Positions 1-12,100 of a stretch of DNA of 17,500 nucleotides are shown piece after piece. The notes below the pieces were generated by a model that saw nothing but the letters and a program-made list of their open reading frames with translations, searched no databases and was not told the DNA's origin. How positions within the stretch are numbered: position 1 is the first letter of the stretch; each line of letters begins with the position of its first letter. The stretch covers positions 673,263-690,762 of the forward strand of contig CAJNDS010002024.1 of NCBI GenBank assembly GCA_905221605.1. The letters run 5' to 3'. This DNA is from Symbiodinium natans. Taxonomy: Eukaryota; Sar; Dinophyceae; Suessiales; Symbiodiniaceae. Both the position numbers and the translations under genes were made by a program.

Positions 1-88
1 GAACCCCAAACCCCCTTAACCCTTAACCCTAAACCCCCAAACTCCCCAATAGCCCCGAAACCCCCATAAATCCTGGGCCCCCTGACAC
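1..88 (-). other. intron downstream of E23 (partial)
   Basis: The donor GTGTCAGG is followed by a degenerate telomere-like array (1-66). On the gene's strand it reads as TTTAGGG variants with extra G or missing bases. Confidence 0.8.
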
Positions 89-157
89 CTGCTGCAGTTT
101 CTGGAGCAGGTTGCCCCCTTTGGGGGCGGAACCGCCGGTGATGGTTCCTGCGGGGTC
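89..157 (-). CDS. SMC2: SMC2 exon 23 (end of hinge, start of C-terminal coil)
   Basis: Reads DPAGTITGGSAPKGGNLLQK, then LQQ, before a GT donor (CAGCAG|GTGTCA). The acceptor is CGCCGAG|GACCCC. DP.GT.(S/T)GG is the glycine motif of the SMC2 hinge, and the following helix starts the return coil. The next exon lies below position 1. Confidence 0.93.
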
Positions 158-3100
158 CTCGGCGTGTCTGTAGGCTTAGGGTTTAGGGTTTAGGGTTTAG
201 GGTTTAGGGTTTAAGGTTAGGGTTTAGGGTTTAAGAAGTCTAGGGTTTGGAGTTTAGGGTTTAGGTGTCTTTTCTTCAAGGCCCAGGGGCGTAGCTGTCC
301 CCATCGCGCGTGACGGTGCGCACTCGGACGTTCGGGTGGAACGTGAGCATCTTCGCAGTCTCTGCCGTGTCGCAGACCATGTACCTGCACGGAAGCGCCC
401 TAAACCCTAAACCCGAAACCCTAAACCCTAAATCCTAAACCCTGAACCCTAAACCCTGAACCCTGAACCCCAACAGCCAAAACCCAAACCCTAAAGTCTG
501 AAGCCCCAACATGCCTGAAGCCTAAACCTCTCCAAGCCCGCACCTCTAAAACCTATACATCCCGAAGGGGGGGGGGGGGGGGGGGGGGGGGGGGAGGGTT
601 TAGGGTGTAGGGTTTAGGGTTTAGGGTTTGGGGTTTAGGGTTTGGGGTTGGGGTTTGGGGTTTAGGGTTTAGGATACAGCTGCCAAAACCAGAAAACTTA
701 CTACTGCCTAGCAGGAAATTTCAGAACTATTTTCTTTGCATCATCCTTCGAACGGAAGTACAGGGATGCTTAAGGTACCGACCTCCCTAACCTGTAAAGA
801 ACCCTGAACCCTAAACCCTAAACCCTAAAATCTCGTAACTGAACCTCAACTTCACTTTTTGAAACACTCAGAGTGGGGTTCTGCTATGAGCCCAGACCAT
901 CCCTTGTCTCTCCCTTCGTCAAAGTAAGCTAGGATGATTTAGGGTTTAGGGTTTAGGGTTTCGGGTTTAGGTTTTGGGGTTTAGGGTTTAGGGTTTAGGG
1001 ATGTAGCTTCTGCCCGGGCACGGACCGAAGACGAACTTCATGGCGCTCTGGACCTCCTTCCTGAGCGCGAAACCCTTCATCCTAAACCCTAAACCCTAAA
1101 CCCGAGACCCTAAACCCGAAACCCTAAACCCTAAACCCGAAACCCGAAACCCTAAACCTTAAACCCTAAACCCGAAACCCTGAACTCTAAACCCTGCGAG
1201 GAGGGGGCGTTAGCAGCCCTAAACCCCAAACTCCGATGTTCCACTGTGCTCCCTAAGGCTGCCTACCACTCCAAGCAGGGCTTGACGTGCGATTTTTGGC
1301 CGGTTTAGAGTTTAGGGTTTGGGGTTTAGGGTTTGGGGTTTAGGGTTTAGGGTTTAGGGTTTAGGGTCCAGAGTTTATGTGGAGTTTAGAGTTTTCGACT
1401 TCGGCAAAGCCGATCTAAGAGGTCCAATGCACGTGGCTTTGTATGCAGCATCCGGCAGAAGACACCCTAAACCCTAAACCCTAAATCCTAAACCCTAAAC
1501 GACCTTGCGCGTCCAAGTCCCATGTCACGCGGCTGCTTGGAGGTTCAGGGTACTTAGTACATAGTAACCCATTGTAAGCGTAGTTATAACCCACATATAA
1601 GTGTTAGAATTGGGTATAGCTGGGATACCTAAGAACCCTGAACCTCCAGCAGACCCCACAACACTAAACCCTGCAACTCGTCAACCAGGAGATAGTGCCT
1701 AAGACCTCAACCCTAAACCCTAAGCAGGCACGATATGAAATATGGTTTATACTCCTTGTATCCCCAAAAGGACACCCAAGATATACACTCACCAATATCA
1801 AAGAGGAACCTTGTATACACTCACCAATAACAGAAATATCTAAACCCTAAGCCCTAAGCCCTAAGCCCTAAACCCTAAACCCTAAACCCTAAACCCTAAA
1901 CCCTAAACCCTGCTTCATGTAGCCCTCCAGTTTTTCCCTCAGCCTCCGCCCAATCCGCAAACCCTAGATGCCCTGCACCTCGTGGAGCCCGAAATAACCC
2001 CACGGCAAGCTTGACCCGAATTCGAGGTGGGTTTAGGGTTTAGGGTTTGGGGTTTAGGGTTTAGGATTTAGGGTTTAGGGTTTAGGGTTTAGGGTTTGTT
2101 TAGGGTTTAGGGTTGAGGGCTTAGGGTCTGAGAACATGCCCCTCACAATGCTCGAAAGGCGTCTCGAAGCCGATGATCTCCATCGCCACTTGAGCGTCGG
2201 CTCCTTTGTGCGGGTTTAGGGATTATAGGGTTTTGGGTTCAGGGTTTAGGGTTTAGGGTTTCTAGCCTGTTCCAGGGCTTTTTGGTTTATTTTAGCGGTC
2301 TGGTGTTTAGCGATTGAAGAGGCTTTAGGGCTCTAGGTTTAGGGTTTAGGGTTCGAGTTGGAGCGGAGGAAAACATAGGGTGCTTTAGGGTTCATAAGGT
2401 TTTTTGCGGAAAGCATGGCGAGGGTTTTTCAGCGGGGGTGGTCTTCGAAAAGACTCTTCGTTATCGATGATGCATGGATGGGTTTCGTAATGGATGATGG
2501 ATGGATGGATGGATGGCAAAATGGATTTCATGGCTTTCCTGATAAAAGTGATATGCTTTATGGCACGAGGTAGGGTTAGCGGGACTCGCCGAGGCTCTGC
2601 GTGTTCTTGCGGTGTCGCGACGCTGGTGCGTGGGTCCAGGCTCTTGATAAAACAACCCCCAAAGGTCAAGGTCTGCAAGCTGACCACTTTTTGTGATTTT
2701 GCCCTTTGTGGCTGCCACAGACCCTAGCCCAAAGCGGTCAAAAGATCACCAAAATTTGCCATTTGGGGGTTTGCAAGGCCGCCATAGGGCCGCGCCCCGA
2801 ATTGCAAGATGCATTTTTTGGGCGTGTGTGTGTGTGTGTGTGTGTGATAGCAGAGGTGTGTGCCATGGATCTTATCTTCGCTTTCTACTTGAAGGACAAA
2901 CGAGGAATGCCTTGCACCTTATGTTCGTCTTTAATTGAAGGATGGAAGCGGAAGGCTGTGCGCCTTCTGCTGACAAAGAACAGAAAGCCACCACGTACCT
3001 TATGTTTGCCCTTAATTGAAGAATAACAGAGAACGGCCATGAACCTTATGTTCGCCCTGAGATGATGGATAGCAGAGGAGCGCTACGTACTTCATGTTCT

Positions 3101-6100
3101 CTCTTCATCGAAGGATAGCAGAGGAAGGCCATGTACCCAAAAGGCTTCAAAAGGCTTTCCAACCGCTCCCAATGGCTCAAAAGGCTCCTGTCTTCAATTT
3201 ACTTACATCCTTGGTGAAAACCACTCGCCAAGTGCTTTGTACCTATGTCTACAATTTACTTAAACCTCGCTTGTGCGCGTGTGTTCAATTTCCTTAAACC
3301 TCCTCTGCCATCAGCTTGTGGGAAAGATATAGAATAGAATGGTGGATACTAGGAAGCTGCCCTTCAAGTCAACCGCTTTGGAAGCCAAACCCAGAATGCG
3401 TTGGCGCACACAGGCGAAGCCCTTAAAATTTAGGGTTTAGGGTTTAGGGTTTAGCCCCTGCCCAAACTAAGCCCCGCATGAGGCTGATTAAGTGTATTGG
3501 GGCGCTTTAAAAAGGGGATGGCAAGGCCGGGCCAACCCGAAATATGAGGTAGACCAAAACTATGGGAAGGCAGATCCTGAACCGTAGACCCTAGACCCCG
3601 TACACTTCGCAACCCTAAACCCTAAACCCTAAGTAGACCCTAAACCCCCGAAAACTCAAAACCCAAAGCCCCTAAACTCGAAACCCCTAAACCCCTAAAC
3701 CCCTAAGCCCCCAAACCCCCAAACCCCTAAACCCCTAAACCCCCAAATCCCCCCAAATCCCCCCAAACCCCTAAACCCGCTAAACCCGCTAAACCCCCTA
3801 AACCCCTAAACCCCGCAAACCCTAAACCCCTAAACCCCCAAACCCTAAACCCCCAAACCCCTAAACCCCTAAACCCCCAAACCCTAAACCCGCAAACCCT
3901 AAACCCTAAACCCTAAACCCTAAACCCGAAACCCCAAAAGCCCTCAAAGAGGGGGTTCGGAGCTCGCCTTCGGGCAGGATGTTCCTTGCCTGGCGCACGA
4001 CCTGCGGAGAGATGCTGTTGTCCTGGATCGGAGTGGGGTTTAGGGTTTAGGGTTTAGGGTTTAGGGTTTAGGGTTTAGGGTTTAGGGTTTAGGGTTTAGG
4101 GTTTAGGGTTTAGGGTTTAGGGTTTTTGGGGTTTAGGGTTTAGGGTTTAGGGTTTAGGGTTTAGGGTTTAGCTTTGAAACCGATTTAGGGTTGGGGCTTA
4201 GGGTTTCGGGTTTCGGGTTTCGGGTTTAGGGCTGGTTTGCAGGGGCTTTCTAAGGGGCCGTGGGGGGACTCTGACACTCCAACCCCTATTAAGGACTGTT
4301 CGTATAAGGGGGAACATCCCAACCCCAAAGCCTTAGAAGACCAAGTAGCTGCTTCATATCAGCACTGCACTGGATCTAGGATCTAGGGTTAAGGCTTTAG
4401 GTCATAGGGTGCAGAAATATGTCCTCCTGCAAGATGAGCCCCTCATCTTCCCAAAGTGTTCAACAACGTCTTGCAGAGATGCCTTGAACCACAAGCCCCT
4501 CAACCCAAACCCGCAAAAAAAAAAAACCTTCAGAACCACCTGAACCTGGGCTTGCGGCTCTATCCCACTGAAATCACTGAAACCCTAAACCCTAAACCCT
4601 AAACCCTGAACCCTACACCCTGAACCCTAAACCCTAAACCCTAACGTCCTGGATCTTGTTCAGGGGGATGATGGTCACACGGCGCCTGTCCCAGACCCGA
4701 AACCCAGACGTGGAGGTAGGATTTAGGGTTTAGGGTTTAGGGTTTGGGGTTTAGGGTTCAGGGTTCAGGGTTCAGGGTTCAGGGTGCAGGGTTCAGGGTT
4801 CAGGGTTCAAGGTTGTAGGGCAAAGTCTTGTGGCTGTCACCCCCAACCATTGAAATTCGTGTGAAGACCGTCGTTACCACAAGCCGGGAAGTGCCAAAGG
4901 GAACGAACTCGGAAGCAGCTGAGCCCTAATCTTTACAGGTTTAGGGTTCAGGGTGTAGTTTACGCTCTACACAAACCCGGGCCCTAAACCCTAAATCCTA
5001 AAACCCGAAACCCGAAACCCGACACCCCAAACCCTAAACCCCCCCCCCCCCGCCCCCAAAAAAAACAGAAGCTCCGGCCACAGCTGAGGGAGTTTAGGGA
5101 TTAGGGTTTAGGGAACCCCCCAACCCATCAAAAACACAAAATATATACAAAATAGATTCGAAAAATGAACACATAAATATAAAAAAAAAAAAACGGCCTC
5201 AGCTGGCCCTTCTCCAGCAGCGCTTTCCCCGTCTCCTCGTTGTCCACGATGACGAAGAAGAGCCGGCCCCCCGCACACACCTGCAGCAACTCCCGGCTGA
5301 GGCATTGGGGTTTAGGGTTTAAGGGCTTAGGGTTTAGGGTTTGGGGTTTAGGGTTTAGGGTTTAGGGTTTAGGGTTCAGGCTTCAGGGTTCAGGGTTTAG
5401 AGTTTGGCGTTTGTTGAGCCCCACCCCCGCTTGGGCTCCACGGCTGCCTTCTGGTCGTGCTCATGCGGGTGGCTGTCAAAAATTATAATCCCTTGTGGGG
5501 GTACCATAAATATTAGGTGCCGGATCATAACAGGGATCCAGAAAGGGACCACAATTTTTGACAGCCACATCATCATCATCGACTGCACTGAGCCCGAAGT
5601 AGCCACCCATGTATATCTGTTGTCTAGGCCTTGGCGTCTGAGGTTCGGAGTTGCATGGGGCTGGCGCCGGGACCGCTTGTGAAACCACCTGGAAGGCCCC
5701 AACCCTAAACCCTAAACCCTAAACCCTAAACCCTAAACCCTAAACCCTAAACCGATTTGAGAGGTTTCTGGAAGCGACAACTGGAGAGGCGTCTGGGAGA
5801 CTTCGGCGTTTGCACCTTGGAGTTGGGGGCTGGCGGGCGCCTTGCCCCTTGGCGTTGCAAGGGGCGATGCAAAAACCCAAAAAGTTCAAGTCCTACGAGC
5901 CAACCAGAAGAAAGCCAAGTATAGGGTCGGAATAATTACTAATAGTATGTACTAGCATTCCCTTTTGTAACTATACTAGAATAACCCCCAGAACCCTGTT
6001 CGAAGTATGAAGGCCCCCAATTACTAATGGTATTCCCTTGTGGTTCCTATATAAATGTACGATAATAACCCCCAAAACCCTGTTCTAACTCGCCCCGAAA

Positions 6101-9100
6101 CCCTACACCCTAAACCCTAAACCCTAGATTACATCATCTGGGCCCTTGAATAAAGTGAGGCTTGGCTAGAGCTCCCTCACCTGCCGGCTTCGGTGTGTTC
6201 GCCCTGCTCGATGGCCCCTGTCTCACTCGGGCTCACTTTAGGGTTTAGGTTTAAGGTTTAGGGTTTGGGGTTTGGGGTTTGGGGTTTAGGGTTTAGGGTG
6301 TAGGGTTTAGGGTTCAGGGTCACGAGCCGATACCAGGCTCGATCCGTCCCCGCCTCCAGCGCGCGGTGGAAGTAGGCCTGAAAGGGGCTTGGGAGGCTGA
6401 TGGGTGTCTCAGTTTAAGGTTTAGGATTTGGGGTTTAGGGGGTAGGATTTAGGGTTTGTGGGAGTCAAGCTTCCAAGGTTCAGGACCCCAGCTTTCGAGG
6501 TCTCAACCCTCAGCCCCGACACCGAATCTTCGTTTGGGCCTGTGCGTAGGGTTTAAGGTTGAACTAGAGCCTTAAAATAAGACCCTAAGAACCTCTGCCC
6601 TAAGCCCTGCAAACCCTCACAAACCCTCTGGGAGTTCTGAACCCTGAACCCTGAACCCTGAACCCTGTACCCTGAACCCCAAACCCTAAACCCTAAACCC
6701 TAAGCCCCAAACCCTAAGCCCTAAACCCTAAACCCTAAACCCTAAACCCTAAACCCTAAACCCTAAACCCTAAACCCTAAACCCTAAACCCTAAACCCAA
6801 CCCTGAAACGCCCCTTGACGCCCAGTGGCATACTCGGGCTTGAGGTGGAAGAGCTTGGCCATAACGCCCTTGACCAGCGAGCGGTTGAAATTCCTGCTGG
6901 TTTTAGGGTTTAGGGCATAGGGTTTAGGGTTTAGGGTCTAGGGTTTAGTGCCGGTTTAGGGTTTAGGGTTTACGCCCCAGCTAACCCTCAACCCTAAACC
7001 CACGAGGGATTTATTAGGATAGGAGAGTCGCAGGTTCGGGTTTTCGAGTTGAGGGTCTAGGGGGTTCGGCTGCAGGTTAAGGGGGTTAGGTTGTTAGTGG
7101 GTTAGCGGTGTAGGGGTGAGGGTTTAAGCGCTTGGGGGGGTTAGGGGGGGGGGGGGGGGAATGCTGTAGACACCTGCTGCAAAAGCCTTTGCGAAGAAAA
7201 GCCCTAAGCCCTAAACCCTAAACCCTAAACTCTAAACTTTCTCTAAACCCTAAACCCTAAACCCTAAACCTCTGAACCCTCCTCCCCTGCATTTCCCCCG
7301 AGATTCCACCTCAGCCCTGAATGCAACCTCCACCTCAAACTTCCATCCAAGGAACCCCAAGGGCTCCGATGTAAACCCCTTTAGGGTTTAGGGTTTAGGG
7401 TTTAGGGTTTAGGGTTTAGGGTTTAGGGTTTAGGGTTTAGGGTTTAGGGTTTAGGGTTCAGGGTTCAGGGTTTAGGGTTTAGGGTTTAGGGTTTAGGGTT
7501 TGGAATTTGGGGTTTCGGCTTTCGGGTTGGGGGTTTCGGGTACATTCCGAAAATGCAAATTTAGGCATGATCCTCGCTGTTTGAGGGGTCTTGTCAATCG
7601 GCACGGGCTGATAGCCACCTCTTCAAGGATTCATCGGGCTCCCTAAACCCGAAACCCCTAAAACCCCGAAAACCCCGAAAACCCCGAAAACCCCTAAGGC
7701 CTGTAGGGATCGCTGTAGTTGAAGTCGATGTTTCCCAGGTGCCCGCGCAGGCCGTCCAGCCAGCCCAGGTTGGAGTGGTACTCTGCCTTTCGTCAAAGAA
7801 GAGGGTGTTTGTAACTTTTCGGGTTTAGGGTTTAGGGTTTAGGGATTCGGGTTTCGGGTTTAGGGTTTAGGGCTTCGGGTTTAGGGTTTAGGGGTTTAGG
7901 GTTTAGGGGTTCAGGGTTTAGGGTTTAGGGGTGCAGGGTTTAGGGTTTAGGGTTTAGGGTGCAGGGGTTTAGGGTTGAGGGTTGAGGGTTGAGGGCATGG
8001 TCCCTGAATATGGTTTTAAGGGGGATATAAGGGTCCCCCAATCAAGGGCCACAGTAAGGGACCATATAACTACCCGAAGATTTCTGAGACCTTAGGGGGG
8101 CGGATCTTGGGACTTTTCGGGCGCTTAGGGGGCTTAGGGGAGATAAGACTTTGCTGCCTGAAATGTCGGACCACTCAACGGGCCTTTAGGGATGGGAACC
8201 CCTTGAGGCGTTCGAAGCACCGGGCGTCCAGGGAACGAAGGGCCGTGGGACAAGCAACGAGGGGTACCCCCTAAACCCTAAACCCGAAACCCTAAATCCG
8301 AAACCCGAAACCCTGAACCCTAAACCCGAAACCCTAAACCCTAAACCCGAAACCCTAAACCCGAAACCCGAAACTGGCATCCACCGAAGGTCTGGCGAAA
8401 GAAGAAACTCAACCCGAGGCCCAGAAATTGTTGGGTCCTCAAACCACACAAACCCCTCAACTAACCCAAGGAATCCTCGGGCGAAGCCCTAAGCCTGAAG
8501 CCCTAAACCCTAAACCCTAAACCCTAAACCCTAAACCCTAAACCCTAAACCCTAAACCCTAAACCCTAAACCCGAGTGAAACCCCTGCCCTGAAGCCCAG
8601 AGCCCCCGAGCCCTCGGTGTTGCTTCCGCCTCGGCTTGCCGCTTCGCCTGCTGCAGCCGCGCGAAGCCTGAGCTTCTTCGCGCCGGGCTACGCAGCGCCG
8701 CGTAGAATTTTGGGGTTTAGGGTTTAGGGTTTAGGGTTTAGGGCTTAGGGTTTAGGGTTTAGGGTTTAGGTTTAGGGTTTAGCAGAAGGTTCTGCATTTC
8801 AGGGCTTGCGGCTTTGTAGGGCCTGAAACTTCAGGGTTTAGGGCTTCTGTGAGCTAAGGACGACGGACATCCAACCTCCAACCTCCTAATCCCCTACATG
8901 CTACACCGCAAACACAGAAACCTGAACCGTCGGGCCGTACCCAAGGCAGAGAAATCCATCCCGGAAGTCTCGAAGCAGTCTGTAAGGTTTGGGGCGAAGC
9001 GATCTTGAAGAATTGTGGTGCTCTGAGGCTGCCTGCCCTTCACATGGGCCCGGTTAAGTACTCAAGCCACGAATTCCCTATTGAAAAGAACCAACAAGCT

Positions 9101-12100
9101 CACCCTAAGATCACCTGAAAGCCCTACAACCCTGAACCCCAAACCAACAATCACCCTGAACCCTGAACCCTAAACCCTTAACCCTTAAACCCTAAACCTT
9201 AAACCCTAAACCAATCACCCTGAACCCTGAACCCTAAACTCTAAACCCCAAACCCTAAACCTCCCAAAATCACCGCAACGCCCCTAAAGCCCTGAGTCCA
9301 GGCAGCCCTCCGTGTCGAAGTTCGCAGCCTCGAGCTGTTCCTTCTTCTCCTGGGCGTCTCCGAAGCCCCAAAGGTTTAGGGTTTAGGGTTTGGGGTTTGG
9401 GGTTTAGGGTTCAGGGTTTAATTCAGGGATAGCTAAGCCTTCACTGAATGTCTTATACTTGAATCAAAATGAACTTTCATCTAAAGAACAATTTGCTCAT
9501 TTGCAAAAAATGATTGGAAAAAACAAGCAAACACAAATGATTACTTGCTCTATCATAACAAAACATATCCGCATGGTCGTACAATATAATACCACCCATA
9601 CAAAAACGATCGACCTGTGGCGAATCGCCATTCATTAGGGTTTAGGGTTTAGGGTTTAGGGTTTAGGGTTTAGGGTTTGAGGTTTGAGGTTTGAAGCCCC
9701 GGCTTTCCGTAACAGTCATCTGGGGCGGGTTTGGCTGCCCTAGAAAGGGCCCAGCCAACTTCAAAATTGCAGCAATGTAATCCCTACCCATAAGCCCCCA
9801 TGACCCCTCTAAACCCAAAGCCCCGCCCAAAACTAGGAAAACCCGAAACCCTTAACCCTGAACCCTAAACCCTAAACCCTAAACCCTAACACCCTAAACC
9901 CTAAACGCTCCACCCTAAAACCCTTAACCCCAAACCACTTTTGCTGCTCCGAGGGGCGACGATGATGGTCTCCACGGCGTCGCGCTCCTTGGCCAGCCGC
10001 TTGTGCTCCTCGCGAACCCCTCAGCGCCTAGGAAACAGCGAGGCCGGGGATTCAGCAACGCCCCTAAACCCTCAACCCTAAACCCTAAACCCTAAACCCT
10101 AAACCCCCCTCCCCTAAGAACCCTATAAGTCCTGCTTGCTCCGGCCCAAGATCTGCTCGGAGCTTGCGATGCGCTCCTGTGGCCGCAGGCTTCAGGGGTT
10201 AGAGGTGCCCCAAAACCCCCCTATAGGGTTTAGGGTTTAGGGTTTAGGGTTTAGGGTTTAGGGTTTAGGGTTTAGGGTTTAGGGTTTAGGGTTTAGGGTT
10301 TAGGGTTTAGGGTTTAGGGTTTAGGGTTTAGGGTTTAGAGCTATTCAACCACATTTAAACCCTGCTAAATTGAACCCTAGTAAACTCCATTAAACCCGAT
10401 TAAACCCCATGAAACCGAATTAAACCCCATTAAACCCTATTAAACCCCATTAGACCCTATGAAACCCTGTCAAACCCCCCTAACCCCCTAAACCCCCATA
10501 AACTGCCCTAAATCGCTCCTAAACCCCCCCCCTATTCCCCCACCCAAACCCCCCTAAACCCCCCCCAAGAAGCCAACTTGATGGGTCAGGTTGAGGCTTT
10601 TGACATTGCTCAAGAAACCCAAGCAATCATTTGTAAACCCCGAACCCTAAACCCTAAACCCTAAACCCTAAACCCTAAACCCTAAACCCTAAAGGCCCTA
10701 AAGCCCCAACCTACACAGCCTTAAGCAAAACACAAAAAGGGCGGGCCCGGCCTTGAGGCTGCCAATCGCCATGGTCTTGGTCTTCTCCTCGGCCTAGCTG
10801 GAAAGGTGCCCAAGGCTACGAGATGCAGGATTTCAGGGTTTCGGGTTTGAGGGTTTGGGGTTTAGGGTTTAGGGTTTAGGGTTTAGGGTTTGAGGGTTTA
10901 GGGTTTAGGGTTTTGGGCTTAGGATTTATAGGTTTAAGCTTGCAGCTTAGGGTTTGCGGGTTTAGGGGTTTGGGTTTGGGGTTTTAGGATTTAGGGTTTA
11001 GAGCGACAAAGACAGCCAACATCACATTTGGGGTTTCGGGTTTCGGGTTAAGGGTTTAGGGCCTGACACGAAGCACTGGGCATGTCTTCTCTGCCATGTT
11101 TGGACTTGCAACCTGAGCCAACAAACCTTGCAGCTACTTCAAGGTCCAGACATGGGATGTTCCCCCTTATACTAGGAGTCCTTCATAGGGATTATAGATC
11201 TCCCCCCTACTAGCAATCCCTATTAGGAACATCCCAAGTCCGGACTCTCATCTGCATCTCTGGTACCCTAAACTCTGAATCCTAAATACAACTCTAAGAC
11301 TGAAACCCAACAAACACTAAAAACCCTAAAACCCTAAAAACCCCAAAAACCCTAAAAACCCTAAAAACCCTAAAAACCTAAAGACCCTAGAACCCCTAAA
11401 ACCCCTAGAACCCCTAAAACCCTGCAAGGCCGAAACGCTTCGACTCCTCCCACTTGGTAGCCCAGCAGCCATATCAGGGGACCCTAAACCCCAAACACTA
11501 CAAACCCAAATACCCCAAACGCTACATACCCTAAACCCTAAACCCTAAACCCTAAACCGAAATACCCAAAACCCTCACACCCTACACCCCAAGCCCTTCC
11601 GGGCCTGCATCTCCTGCAGACGCGTCTGTGCGGCCAGCAGCCTGGCATTGGAGGCTTCCGGAGATACCGGGAAGAGGGGGCGGAGTGGGCTTAGGGTTTA
11701 GGGTTTAGGGTTTAGGGTTTGGGGTTTAGGGTTTAGGGTTTAGGGTTTAGGGTTTAGGGTTCAGGGTTTAGGGTTTAGGGTTTAGGGTTTAGGGCTCCTA
11801 GGGTTTTGGAGCTTAATATTGAGGAGAGGGGTGGAGCGGAGGGTCGGGGTTTAGGGGGCCTGGAATAGCTCTTGCAAAGCCTGGAGGGGTGTAAACCCTC
11901 TCCATTGTCGGGTCCCTAAAGGATTCAAGGGCTACCGCTCCCTAAGCTTCCCTAAGGTTCTCTGGGTACCTGCCCCCCCATGAACCTCTCCGGCAAGCAC
12001 CCTACTTGGAGATTCATGGTACTTGGTAACCCAACTATTGCTGTACTTACAACCCAATTCTAACCCTACTGGGGGTACTTCAGGGGCTTATATCATAACT

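Larger units (their letters stand above)
2204..3967 (-). other. intron 19, the largest (1764 bp)
   Basis: Plus-strand content: TTTAGGG arrays 2213-2268 and about 2335-2352, then the longest stretch nearly free of telomere repeat (2400-3425). That stretch holds a GATG microsatellite (about 2485-2515), a TG microsatellite (2824-2845) and a 46-bp tandem repeat (2846-3138). A degenerate tandem of CAATTTACTTAAACCTC-like units follows at about 3195-3305, then a short TTTAGGG array (3428-3454) and a long CCCTAAA/CCCCTAAA array (3610-3940). Short open frames here have no protein-like character. Confidence 0.8.
5281..6353 (-). other. intron 16
   Basis: Plus-strand content: TTTAGGG 5306-5400, a fold-back element 5469-5568 within a unique spacer, CCCTAAA 5701-5752, spacer, a tandem pair of about 70-bp repeats (5934-6085), CCCTAAA 6096-6126, a spacer bounded by TAAAGTGAG/CTCACTTTA (6151-6240), and TTTAGGG/TTTGGGG 6236-6318. 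Both end arrays have the same orientation. Confidence 0.8.

Noticed and set aside
2385-3297. Several short open frames on both strands
   Set aside because: They overlap microsatellites and the 46-bp tandem repeat, differ by frame, and show no family resemblance.
5397-5702. Overlapping open frames on both strands
   Set aside because: They span the family 3 fold-back, whose palindrome opens both strands, and no homology is recognisable.
8186-8449. Open frame of a glycine/phenylalanine repeat protein (minus strand)
   Set aside because: Most of it is translated TTTCGGG/TTTAGGG repeat, which stays open because of its period. It overlaps no exon.
11426-11465. A possible extra coil exon reading WATKWEESKRF
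   Set aside because: It has no phase-compatible splice pair, and E8-E9 already match the expected coil length without it.
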